A stretch of 64,000 nt of DNA from Ancylothrix sp. D3o (GTDB lineage Bacteria > Cyanobacteriota > Cyanobacteriia > Cyanobacteriales > Oscillatoriaceae): positions 648,519 through 712,518 of the forward strand of contig NZ_JAMXEX010000002.1 of NCBI RefSeq assembly GCF_025370775.1, written 5' to 3'. Positions within the stretch are counted from its first letter, which is position 1. The number at the start of each line of letters is the position of its first letter. Shown here piece by piece: positions 7,137 to 15,635 of the stretch. The notes below the pieces were generated by a model. That model did no database searches, was not told the origin of the DNA, and was given only the letters and a program-made list of their open reading frames with translations. The translations under genes were made by a program, and so were the position numbers.

Positions 7137-9290
7137 CTACTTCACAGCAACAACCGCACCTTGACTTTCTTGAGCCAACCGGCCCACAGCACACACAGCA
7201 TAAGTACCAGGAGCAACACTCACAGAAGTGCTAGAAGCCGGCAACACTCGCACAAGCGACCAATTACTACCCTCTTGCTTATACACACTCCACGAGCGCA
7301 CCTGAGAAGAACTATTCCAAGTGAGCTTACCATCCTTCGCCGTTACACCCGCCGGAGTAGCCGGTGCCGTTGAACTCATCCAAGACAAAGTAGGCACCAA
7401 AGCCGGCCCATTATAACAACCAGCCTTCAAATTATCGCTAATTCCCTCCTTATTTTCATTTAACATTTTGACGTTGTTAAAAATATTGCCTAGCGACAAC
7501 TTAGGAGCCAAACCACGAGTCAAATTAACCTGATTATTAACCTCTTCCAAAGTTAAAGTCTTCGCCTCAAGCTGAGCCAAACTATTCCCAGCATAAATAT
7601 GCTTGCCTTTGGGGTTATTTTGTGTCCACCATTCCAGCAATACCGGGTAACTTTGACCGGCTTGATCTGCCCGCCAAATCAACTGAGGAGCCAAGAAATC
7701 AACCCAACCTTCAGCCAGCCATTTCTTCGAGTCTGCAAACAACTCATTGTAAGCATCCATACCCTTAATTTGGGCCGGTTGTCCGGGGCGATAAATCCCA
7801 AACGGACTAATACCAAACTTCACATGAGACTTAACGCTGCGAATACCCTCAGCCACTCGCTTGATGACTTTGTTGATATTATCCCTGCGCCAATCAGCAA
7901 TACTTAAAGTGCCACCACCGGCCTTATAAGCATCGTAAGTTTTGGTATCGCCAATTGTTTGATCCTTCACCGGATAAGGATAAAACGAATCATTAATATG
8001 AACGCCATCGACATCATACCGGCGCACCACATCCATGATCACATCATAAGCGCGGTCTTGCACAACTTTTTCACCGGGATTCATCCAAAACTGCTTATTA
8101 TATTCATAAACAACGTCTGGATTGGTCACCGAAATATGAGGGCTAACCGGCACAGTTTTAGAAGACAACCGAGCGCGATTCAAATTAAACCAAGCGTGCA
8201 ATTCTAAATTACGTTTCCGGCATTCATCTATTGCAAATTGCAGCGGATCATAATCAGGTGCTTTACCTTGGGTACCCGTCAGCGCCGCACTCCAAGGCTC
8301 CAAATCTGACTTATACAAAGCATCGCCTTCTGCCCGCACTTGGAATATCACGGCGTTAAAATTCAACTCTTGCAAGCGGTCAAGCAGCTTAATTAATTCA
8401 GCTTTTTGCTGATCGCCAGAAAGCCCCTGTTTAGATGGCCAATCTCCCGACACTGCCGGAATATAAGCACCGCGAAACTCGCGTTTATGATTCACAGACA
8501 CCACTTGAGGCGCGCTAGGAGTGGGTGCCGGTGCCGGTGTTGGTGTGGGGGTTGGTTTTGGTGCGGGTGCCGGTGCTGGTGCTGGTGCCGGTGTGGGGAT
8601 AACCACAACTGGGGGAGTGGGTGTAGGAGTTGGTGCAGGTGCCGGTGCCGGTGCCGGTGTTGGTTTCACGCCAATATTTTGCGGCGGAACCACAATAAAA
8701 TCAAAAGCAATATTATCCGCCTTGCCTTGATAAACCAAAGTTTGATAAATAAACGCCGCAACTTGAGCACGAGTTGCCCCAAACAGCGGTTTAAGACTTT
8801 CCAATTTCGGGTAATTTACCACCATTCCCGCCATTGTTGCCGCTGCTACAGCCTCGGTTGCATAACTGGGAATTTCGCCGGCATCTTGATAAAGTTCTGC
8901 CAAAGCAATTTTCAATTTAGGAACCGTTGAAGTAATTCCCAAACCATTTACCAAAGACACCAAAGCTTGCACGCGGGGAATATTATCATCGGGGCGAAAA
9001 CGCTTGTCTGGATAACCCGATAAAAATTCTGTTTCGTAAGCTTTTTGAATGGCTGCGGCTGCCCAATGCTCTTTTGGAACATCCACAAAACTAGAATATT
9101 GCCGGCTATTGTTTTTGGGAAATGCTTTTAACAAAAGGGCAGCAAACTGTGCGCGAGTGATCGGTTCATTAGGGCGAAATGTGCCATTTTCAAAGCCACT
9201 AATTATACCGCGACTGGCTAAGGCTTCAATAAAAGGTTTTGCCCAGTGATCTTGTATATCTGAAAAACGTGGTGAAGTAGATGTTACCAT
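7137..9290 (-). CDS. SLH-domain protein with GHL10 glycoside-hydrolase-like domain, motif-altered paralog
   Basis: A 717-residue protein with three SLH domains (about 8-55, 67-115, 130-185), a Pro/Ala/Thr linker (about 203-268), a GHL10 TIM-barrel domain (about 275-600) and a C-terminal beta domain. SLH domains would hold it to the cell wall, but no signal peptide precedes the first one (MVTSTSPRFSDIQDHW). The start has AAAGAGGT upstream. Compared with its neighbour, barrel motifs have changed: HINDSFYPYP instead of HIDDYFYPYP (Asn433), AWFNLNRAR instead of AWFNPYRAK, and SPQLIWR instead of SPQLYWR. These positions fall in strand-end motifs of this family, so this copy may bind rather than cut glycan. 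Confidence 0.85.
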   Translation of the reverse strand: MVTSTSPRFSDIQDHWAKPFIEALASRGIISGFENGTFRPNEPITRAQFAALLLKAFPKNNSRQYSSFVDVPKEHWAAAAIQKAYETEFLSGYPDKRFRPDDNIPRVQALVSLVNGLGITSTVPKLKIALAELYQDAGEIPSYATEAVAAATMAGMVVNYPKLESLKPLFGATRAQVAAFIYQTLVYQGKADNIAFDFIVVPPQNIGVKPTPAPAPAPAPTPTPTPPVVVIPTPAPAPAPAPAPKPTPTPTPAPAPTPSAPQVVSVNHKREFRGAYIPAVSGDWPSKQGLSGDQQKAELIKLLDRLQELNFNAVIFQVRAEGDALYKSDLEPWSAALTGTQGKAPDYDPLQFAIDECRKRNLELHAWFNLNRARLSSKTVPVSPHISVTNPDVVYEYNKQFWMNPGEKVVQDRAYDVIMDVVRRYDVDGVHINDSFYPYPVKDQTIGDTKTYDAYKAGGGTLSIADWRRDNINKVIKRVAEGIRSVKSHVKFGISPFGIYRPGQPAQIKGMDAYNELFADSKKWLAEGWVDFLAPQLIWRADQAGQSYPVLLEWWTQNNPKGKHIYAGNSLAQLEAKTLTLEEVNNQVNLTRGLAPKLSLGNIFNNVKMLNENKEGISDNLKAGCYNGPALVPTLSWMSSTAPATPAGVTAKDGKLTWNSSSQVRSWSVYKQEGSNWSLVRVLPASSTSVSVAPGTYAVCAVGRLAQESQGAVVAVK

Positions 9291-9494
9291 TTTTACCTCT
9301 TTTTAAAGTGGGTAGATTTTAACACCGGGCAACGTGATTGCAACAGAGGGCTGTCACCCTTTGTTTTTCCTCGGTGTTTACACTTCTACAGTCTTTCTTT
9401 TTCTCCGGGTGCTTTTCCGGGTAATTTCTTAAGAATCTTTTTTTCGGGACAGGCGGTAAAGCCGAGGAAGTTCTCTCGATTAGGTTTATTTTTT

Positions 9495-9559
9495 AACCGC
9501 AGATAAACGCAGATGGACGCAGATAGGTTATCTGTTTTCATTTGCGTTCATCTGCGGTT
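9495..9559. repeat. CGCAGAT palindromic intergenic repeat, copy C
   Basis: Perfect inverted ends AACCGCAGAT (9495-9504) and ATCTGCGGTT (9550-9559), with internal AACGCAGATGGACGCAGAT and TTTGCGTTC. It lies just after the stop of the second SLH gene on the minus strand. Confidence 0.75.
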
Positions 9560-9566
9560 TATTTTA

Positions 9567-11600
9567 TTACTTAACCGTTACTACAACGCCTTGGCTTTCA
9601 TTGGCTTTTTTATCCACCGCACAAAGCGCATAGGTTCCTGCGGGGGCTTTTAGGGAAGTGACAGAAACCGGCAACACATTTATTAATCGCCAAGTGCTAC
9701 CTTCTTGATAATAAAGTGTCCAAGAACGGATATCCTGCGTGGCTGCCGGCTTCCAGGTTATTTGGCCGTTTTCTGATTTTAATTCTGCGGGAATTTCTGG
9801 GGGAGTATTATCAATTTCTGGCATTGTCGGAACCAGGGCCGGTTGAGCATAAGTTGAAGCTTTAAACGTCTCGCAGATATTCTCCCGGTTCTCTAAAAAG
9901 CCTTTCATTGGGAAGTAGATATTCCCTAAAGAAAGTTGATTTTTTAAGTTGCGGCTAATTTCTACTTGCTGCGTAATTTCTTCAATTTTCCAGGCTTTAC
10001 CATCTAGCAAGCCTAAGTTGTTGCCGGTGTAAATATGTTTGCCTTTGGGGTTATTTTCTACCCACCATTTTAACAACATTGGATAACTTTGAGCAGCTTG
10101 GTCAATACGCCAGTAAAGCTGGGGTGAGAGATAATCTAACCAGCCTTCCTGTAACCATTTTTTCACATCGGCATACAGTTCGCCATATTGATCTAAACCT
10201 TTACTTCCGGGTGGTTGTCCGGGGCGATAAATCCCAAACGGACTAATACCAAATTTAACATGAGGTTTGATAGCTTTAATGCCCTCAGCAAGGCGTTTAA
10301 CCATTTTATTGACATTCTCCCTCCGCCAATCTCCCAGGTTTAAGGTTCCCCCTTTTGACTTATAATCTGCATAAGTTTTGTTATCGGGGAAGCTTTGACC
10401 GGCAATGGGATAGGGATAAAAATAATCGTCAATATGAATGCCATCGACATCATACCGGCGCAGCACATCCATCATTACTTCAAAGGTGCGGTCTTGGACA
10501 ATTTGCAAACCAGGGTCCATCCACAATTGATTACCCCATTCATATACACATTCAGGGTTTGTGGCGGCAATATGGGGACGCACGGATGCAGCGCTTTTTG
10601 TTGAAGTTTTGGCGCGGTAAGGATTAAACCAGGCGTGGAGTTCTAAATTGCGTTTATGACATTCTTCGATAGCAAATTGTAGCGGATCGTAATAGGGTTC
10701 TGGTGCTTTGCCAGGGGTGCCGGTCAGCCAAATACTCCAGGGTTCTAATTGGGAAGGATAAATTGCATCGCCTTCGGGTCGTACTTGGAAAACAACGGCG
10801 TTTAAATTCAGCGATTGAACTAAATCTAAGATTTTGATTAATTCATCTTTTTGCTGCTGGCTAGAAAGTCCTCTTTTCGAGGGCCAGTCGCTATTCCATA
10901 CCGTTGTTAGCCACACGCCCCGAAATTCTCTTGTATGGGAAACTTTGACAATTTGCTGGAGGTTATTATCGGTGTTGCCGCTGTTGAATTGTGGCGGTAT
11001 TATCAGATAATCTGATTGAATTTTTGGCGCTTGACCTAGATAAACCAAGGCTTGATAAATAAAGGAAACAACTTCGCCTCTTGTAGCACTTTGGCTGGGT
11101 CGAAGTAATCTTAAATTGGGATAATTTACAACCAAACCCGTGCCGGTGGCAATGGCGGCTCTTTCGGTAGCGTAGGGAGGAATTAAACCGGCATCTTGAT
11201 AAATTTCCGAGAGGGAACTTTGTAAGAGTGCGGTGTTATTAACTGTAATTCCTAACCCCCCAATCAAAGAAACTAAAACTTGAATGCGAGTGATTCTTTC
11301 ATTGGGCTGAAAAGTTTTATCAGGGAACCCAGAAATAAACCCACTTTCGTAAGCTTGCTGGATGGCCGGCGCACCCCAAAAACTTGAAGAAACATCAGAA
11401 AAAGGAATATAAGCGCGTTTTACGCTCATCGTAAAAGCTTTGCGGAGAATGGCAGCATATTCAGCCCGATTCATAGCTTGATTAGGCCGAAATGTTCCAT
11501 CAGGAAATCCGCTAATAATGTTACGCGATCTTAAACCTTCAATGAAGGGGCGCGCCCAGTGATTTTGAATATCCGTAAATTGACTATTTGTTGCAACCAT
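9567..11600 (-). CDS. SLH-domain protein with GHL10 glycoside-hydrolase-like domain
   Basis: Paralog of the adjacent minus-strand gene, with three SLH domains, a much shorter linker, a GHL10 barrel and a similar C-terminal domain. It keeps the usual family motifs: FRGVWLTTVWNSDWPSK, LELHAWFNPYRAK, DGIHIDDYFYPYP and SPQLYWRIDQA, so it is the better candidate for an active enzyme of the cell envelope. I place the start at 11600 (MVATNSQFTDIQNHW) because it aligns with the paralog's start; an upstream in-frame ATG at 11636 would add 12 residues. No ribosome site is clear at either. No signal peptide is visible with either start. GHL10 domains are classed as glycosidase-related; the substrate is not known. 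Confidence 0.87.
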   Translation of the reverse strand: MVATNSQFTDIQNHWARPFIEGLRSRNIISGFPDGTFRPNQAMNRAEYAAILRKAFTMSVKRAYIPFSDVSSSFWGAPAIQQAYESGFISGFPDKTFQPNERITRIQVLVSLIGGLGITVNNTALLQSSLSEIYQDAGLIPPYATERAAIATGTGLVVNYPNLRLLRPSQSATRGEVVSFIYQALVYLGQAPKIQSDYLIIPPQFNSGNTDNNLQQIVKVSHTREFRGVWLTTVWNSDWPSKRGLSSQQQKDELIKILDLVQSLNLNAVVFQVRPEGDAIYPSQLEPWSIWLTGTPGKAPEPYYDPLQFAIEECHKRNLELHAWFNPYRAKTSTKSAASVRPHIAATNPECVYEWGNQLWMDPGLQIVQDRTFEVMMDVLRRYDVDGIHIDDYFYPYPIAGQSFPDNKTYADYKSKGGTLNLGDWRRENVNKMVKRLAEGIKAIKPHVKFGISPFGIYRPGQPPGSKGLDQYGELYADVKKWLQEGWLDYLSPQLYWRIDQAAQSYPMLLKWWVENNPKGKHIYTGNNLGLLDGKAWKIEEITQQVEISRNLKNQLSLGNIYFPMKGFLENRENICETFKASTYAQPALVPTMPEIDNTPPEIPAELKSENGQITWKPAATQDIRSWTLYYQEGSTWRLINVLPVSVTSLKAPAGTYALCAVDKKANESQGVVVTVK

Positions 11601-12466
11601 ATCAGTTTTGTTGGTTATATGATGAGATTTTACCATCGGCTTTCATCAACTTAACCAACTGGGGGTGAAGCTTTACTAATTGTCATCATTCAACAGTCCT
11701 TGAGGAAAGCTTTTTAAAGCTTATTTGTCGCAGTTGGGGTGCCGGCGGATGAAGCGCTCTGTTTTTATTTGACAAAAAGCTGTAAATATGCTTGGTTAGT
11801 TTTTAGAAAAATCAGACAAACGCATCAAAGGCTGAGATTACCCTTTGCCGATGAGCCAATTTAGAACCAACTCAGCTTGTGGCGCTGCTCAGTGATGGGG
11901 CAAAAACTGGCCCTGGTTGGCAAAAACGCCCTCTTTTAATTAATTTTGAGAATTGCTAAAAAATAAAAAAATTCAAATTTTTAAATTATTTCGGTGGGAA
12001 AATATCGCCAAAAAAAATTAAGAGCCGGTTAGTCAAACCAAAATCTTTATAGAAAAAAACAATGTCAACCATTGAAAATTTAGAAGCTATCTGTGACGGG
12101 ATCTAGGCACCGGCCAAAACACTCATACCCAATATCGACAAAACAAGCGGTTGATGAGTGGGCGTGTTAACAGTTGGGGGGGCCCCACAAGCCGCATTTA
12201 CAGAGTACGCTAACATCAAAGACTGCCCATTGGGCGGGCAGTGTGGGGGCCGGCCTCAGCTTAACCGCAATCAACTAAAAAAATTTCCGATTTTTTGCCA
12301 AACTTTCCTACCCAAACTCATCCTAACCATGCTATACTTTCTCCAGATCACGAGATTTGATTCGGTTGCAGCGTTTGTTTTCATTGACTTGCATTTTGCT
12401 TTTGGTGTTGACAGGCTTACCTCCGAAATCTAAGTCTCTGCGCTGTTTTGGTTTTGGAGAGAGTCC
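11601..12466. other. long gap and leader of the RNA-binding-protein gene
   Basis: About 860 bp without a convincing gene. A 91-codon open frame at 12158-12433 lacks a ribosome site and protein-like composition. The stretch holds AT-rich runs and a hairpin at 12223-12241 (CTGCCC / GGGCAG). Part of it is probably a long 5' leader of the RRM gene, a common feature of cold-responsive rbp genes. TTGACA occurs near 12410 without a good -10 partner. Confidence 0.45.
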
Positions 12467-12772
12467 ATGTCTATTTATGTGGGAAATTTATCCTACAAAG
12501 TTACAGAAGAAGATTTGACTGCTGTTTTTGCTGAGTACGGTAGTGTTAAGCGGGTTCAACTACCCGTAGACCGAGAAACTGGCCGGATGCGCGGCTTTGG
12601 TTTTGTCGAAATGTCTACCGATGAAGAAGAAGAAGCAGCCATCGAAGCGCTAAACGGTGCGGAGTGGATGGGCCGTGACATGAAAGTGAACAAGGCCAAG
12701 CCCCGCGAAAATAATCGTCGTCCGGCTGGTGGCGGTCGTCGTGAAAATAATAACTTTTCTCGCCGCTACTAA
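12467..12772 (+). CDS. rbp: RRM-type RNA-binding protein (cyanobacterial Rbp)
   Basis: A 101-residue single-RRM protein that binds RNA. RNP2 (IYVGNLSY) and RNP1 (RGFGFVEM) are both present with the aromatic residues needed for stacking on bases. The tail after about residue 85 is a short Gly/Arg/Asn-rich segment (PAGGGRRENNNFSRRY), like cyanobacterial glycine-rich Rbp proteins, which are often cold-induced and help RNA unwinding or mRNA placement. Start at 12467 has GGAGAG upstream. The long upstream gap suggests control by the 5' leader, which is inference. A strong terminator follows at 12852. Confidence 0.93.
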   Translation: MSIYVGNLSYKVTEEDLTAVFAEYGSVKRVQLPVDRETGRMRGFGFVEMSTDEEEEAAIEALNGAEWMGRDMKVNKAKPRENNRRPAGGGRRENNNFSRRY

Positions 12773-12851
12773 ACAGACAGGCTAAAACCTTTTAGGTTCA
12801 CTTAGTCGGCCTTAATAATAATAGAGGCCCCCAGAAATATAAAAATATATG

Positions 12852-12882
12852 GGACTCAAGCAATTTTGCTTGGGTCTTTTTT
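12852..12882 (+). terminator. rho-independent terminator of rbp
   Basis: A 10-bp stem (GACTCAAGCA / TGCTTGGGTC, one G-T pair) with an ATTT loop is followed directly by six T. Two smaller hairpins lie between the stop codon and this site. Confidence 0.85.
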
Positions 12883-13015
12883 AAGGCTTGGATCAAACAA
12901 ACATCATTCCTTATACAAACCATTTAAAAGTAGCAAAATTTACCAGAACCTAAAAATAAAATCAATCTATTTTTAGTAGTAAAATAAATCGCGGTGAAGT
13001 AGTGAGAGGCTAAAA

Positions 13016-14371
13016 ATGCACATTTTGGCGATGTTATCAACGCTTTGGCTCAGCCAAACACCACCGCCCCCCCAACCACAAGAAATTGTAGTGCCGCAAC
13101 AAGTCCGCCCCTTACCCGGACAGTTGGATACGGTGCCGATGTTTAACAGCAACAGCCCCGAAGTTGTGCAAAAAGAAGGCATTTTGCTTTCCACCTTTCC
13201 CCCCACAGGCCGCAATATTCCCAGCGCCCACCTCAACTTCCCATTTCAAGGACGCTTTGACCTTTTTGCTCACCACATCGCCAAAGCAGACCCACCAGAA
13301 AACTTACGCACCCTTTATCTGGGTGTCATTGTCCACAACCCAACTCGCCAAACTGTCACCGTCGATATTCTCCAAGCCGCCAGCTACCTCAGTCAACCGG
13401 ATGCGCCGTTTATTCAGCTTCCGCCGCAACAAGAAAACCCGACAGGCAGTATTTATGCCGGCCCAGGCGACCGGGTAATGAACGATATTCTACGCGGACA
13501 ACGACAAAGCGAATGGCCGGCTCAACTGGTGATAGGGGCCGGTGAAAGCCAAATGCTGATCAACCACCCCATACCCGTGAGCACCCTCACACCCCCCCTC
13601 AATGGCCGGTCAACCTTCATGCGCCTGCGAAGCACCGGCACCGTTTACCTGGCCAGCATGGGAATGTTTGCCCGACTCAACCCCGACGGCAGCGAACGCC
13701 CGCCTAACCTCCAAGAATGGCAACAACTTCTGCAAACCAGCGACGTTGCCGGCCCACGAGACAAAATACCGACCCCCCCAGAGCAAACCACCGGCCCCAT
13801 TATCTACAGTCGCGTTGCCGGTGTCCAGCGAGGTTCCGTGTGGCGAGCGCAACTCACCGACAGTACAGGCAACCTCAGCATCCCCGAACCAGGACAAGCC
13901 TTTTCCTACGCCCTCAGTACCCTCCTGCGCGGTCGAATGGGAACCAACCAAAATCAAAGCGCCCCTCTGCTCGTTCGCTATCCAGACACCGCCTACGAAG
14001 CACACGGAAACTACGGCGTCCAATACAGCCTCACCCTCCCCCTCCTCAACCCCACGACTCGCACCCAAACTGTTAGACTGGCTTTCCAAACAGCGATCAA
14101 AGAAGACCAACTTAGCAAAAATGGCCTGCGGTTTCTCGAACCCCCCGGCCCGCAAACGTTTTTTCGCGGTACTGTCCGCTTGCGCTACAACGATGACCAA
14201 GGCCGGCCCCAAACTCGCTATATCCATTTAGTGCAGCGGCGCGGACAACAAAGTGAGCCCCTGGTTGAACTGGCTATGACACCGGCCAGCCGCCGACTGG
14301 TACAAATTGATTTTCTTTACCCCCCCGATGCTACCCCTCCCCAGGTACTCACGATCAATACCCAGCCTTAA
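13016..14371 (+). CDS. DUF3370 family protein
   Basis: A 451-residue protein that resembles the cyanobacterial DUF3370 family, recognised from the N-terminal block (PLPGQLDTVPMFNSN, then EGILLSTFPPTGRNIPSAH) and DLFAHHIAKA. The first 15 residues are hydrophobic and may be a short signal peptide, which would place it outside the cytoplasm. Ribosome site GAGAGG precedes the ATG. The body is beta-rich and Pro-rich, with no catalytic motif recognised. The gene is more GC-rich than its flanks and shows many GCCGG words. Its function is unknown. Confidence 0.72.
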   Translation: MHILAMLSTLWLSQTPPPPQPQEIVVPQQVRPLPGQLDTVPMFNSNSPEVVQKEGILLSTFPPTGRNIPSAHLNFPFQGRFDLFAHHIAKADPPENLRTLYLGVIVHNPTRQTVTVDILQAASYLSQPDAPFIQLPPQQENPTGSIYAGPGDRVMNDILRGQRQSEWPAQLVIGAGESQMLINHPIPVSTLTPPLNGRSTFMRLRSTGTVYLASMGMFARLNPDGSERPPNLQEWQQLLQTSDVAGPRDKIPTPPEQTTGPIIYSRVAGVQRGSVWRAQLTDSTGNLSIPEPGQAFSYALSTLLRGRMGTNQNQSAPLLVRYPDTAYEAHGNYGVQYSLTLPLLNPTTRTQTVRLAFQTAIKEDQLSKNGLRFLEPPGPQTFFRGTVRLRYNDDQGRPQTRYIHLVQRRGQQSEPLVELAMTPASRRLVQIDFLYPPDATPPQVLTINTQP

Positions 14372-15635
14372 ATGATTTTTGCCCTCTTGAAGGTGATTTT
14401 TATAAAAACATTTACCCGCAACTCTCACCTGTGACGAGCCTGTTGTGCTGTTTTTTTTATGACTAATTCAAAAGCAAAAACACTGTACACCATCCTCAAG
14501 GAAGAACTTAACCCCCTTCCCTAAAAGCTCACGGCGAAAAAATCTCCCCCAACCCTTGGTGAAGGCTTGGGGGAGAGGTTTCTGCCTTTTTATTGCCTTC
14601 CTTGAGATGCTGCATTTAAATCAAGCTTTATTGAGGGTCAAGTCTTCCGTAAACTCAAACTCTTATTGCAGACTTTAGAAAATTTTTATAACTTCTCATA
14701 GTTTATACTCAATTGTGGGCCAAGACCTTTTGAGTTTTCCTTAAATTTATTATCATTAAAGCCCTTAAATATGATTTTTTAAGCTATCTTGTCAATTTTA
14801 ATAAAATTGGTTATGCTCATTTGTATAGGAGGCCGGCCAAGCTCTCTATCGAGAGGGAAAAAACCTTCTTAACACAACCGCAATAAAAACAGTCGATAAG
14901 GTAAAAATATGTAAAAAATATTTACATATTTCTTTCGGATGATGCTCGTGTTTGATGATAGCTGCCAGCCACCAAGCCAACCCTGAAGCTTTTAAAAGAA
15001 GCCCAAAAAACTCAGAAATGCTCAGGATTTAAAATCAAACTTTGCATAAAAACGTGAAATTAAGCCAAAAAAACGTCTCCCAAATGCAGAAAATCATAAT
15101 TGAGCAAGGGCAACATTAAAGCCAAAGGTCAGAAAAAATTTATATTGAAAGATAGAGGAGGAGAGGGAAATGTTAAAATAGCCAAGGCGAGCAATTAAGT
15201 GAAAAATGGGGATTGTCAAGCTTACCGGTGAGCAAGGCAACCAACAACCCAAAAAAAACGCTTTTGTTGTCAAGTCTGACAAGCTGGAAATCAGAATCCC
15301 TCAAAGAAAATAAGGAAGCTGGAAAAGTTGAGATAAATTTTAACATTTTATAGCTATATACTTTTTGGATAAGCGACTTGAAAAAGTTAACCAGGCATCG
15401 AGAAAGTTGTGCTGAAAGTTGGTTGACTTAGCCTCATCTGTTGAGGGGGGATTTTTGGAACCATTACCCCTGCCGGTATTAGCGCTAAAAGACAAACACC
15501 AAACTTGACAACCCGAAGAAGTGTTTGGCTTCAACCCCACCCCAACACCGGCAGTGCTTGGTAAAAGCAAATTTTTACCATCCAGCAACAGGCCGGCAAC
15601 AAAAACGGCAAACTACCTTCATGTTGGTGAAATTT
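14372..15635. other. long non-coding gap before the kinase island
   Basis: About 1260 bp with no convincing gene. It contains an inverted-repeat element at 14491-14609 and an AT-rich stretch from about 14640. A 62-codon minus-strand frame (15094-15282) has no ribosome site or recognisable composition. The final 100 bp form the leader of the first kinase, whose frame opens at 15525 but probably starts at 15636. Confidence 0.5.
14491..14609. repeat. inverted-repeat element with inner hairpin
   Basis: CATCCTCAAGGAAG (14491-14504) is inverted as CTTCCTTGAGATG (14597-14609), imperfect at one end. Inside, TCTCCCCCAA (14543-14552) pairs with TTGGGGGAGA (14567-14576), 10 bp. The form resembles small non-autonomous interspersed repeats; related C/G-rich stretches occur near 19818 and 27420. 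Confidence 0.45.

Noticed and set aside
8521-8730. Gly/Ala/Val-repeat + strand frame
   Set aside because: Shadow of the Pro/Ala/Thr linker of the SLH gene on the other strand.
12158-12433. 91-codon + strand open frame before rbp
   Set aside because: No ribosome site, odd composition and position in a probable leader; no resemblance to a family.
15094-15282. 62-codon minus-strand open frame
   Set aside because: Short, AT-rich, no ribosome site or recognisable motif.
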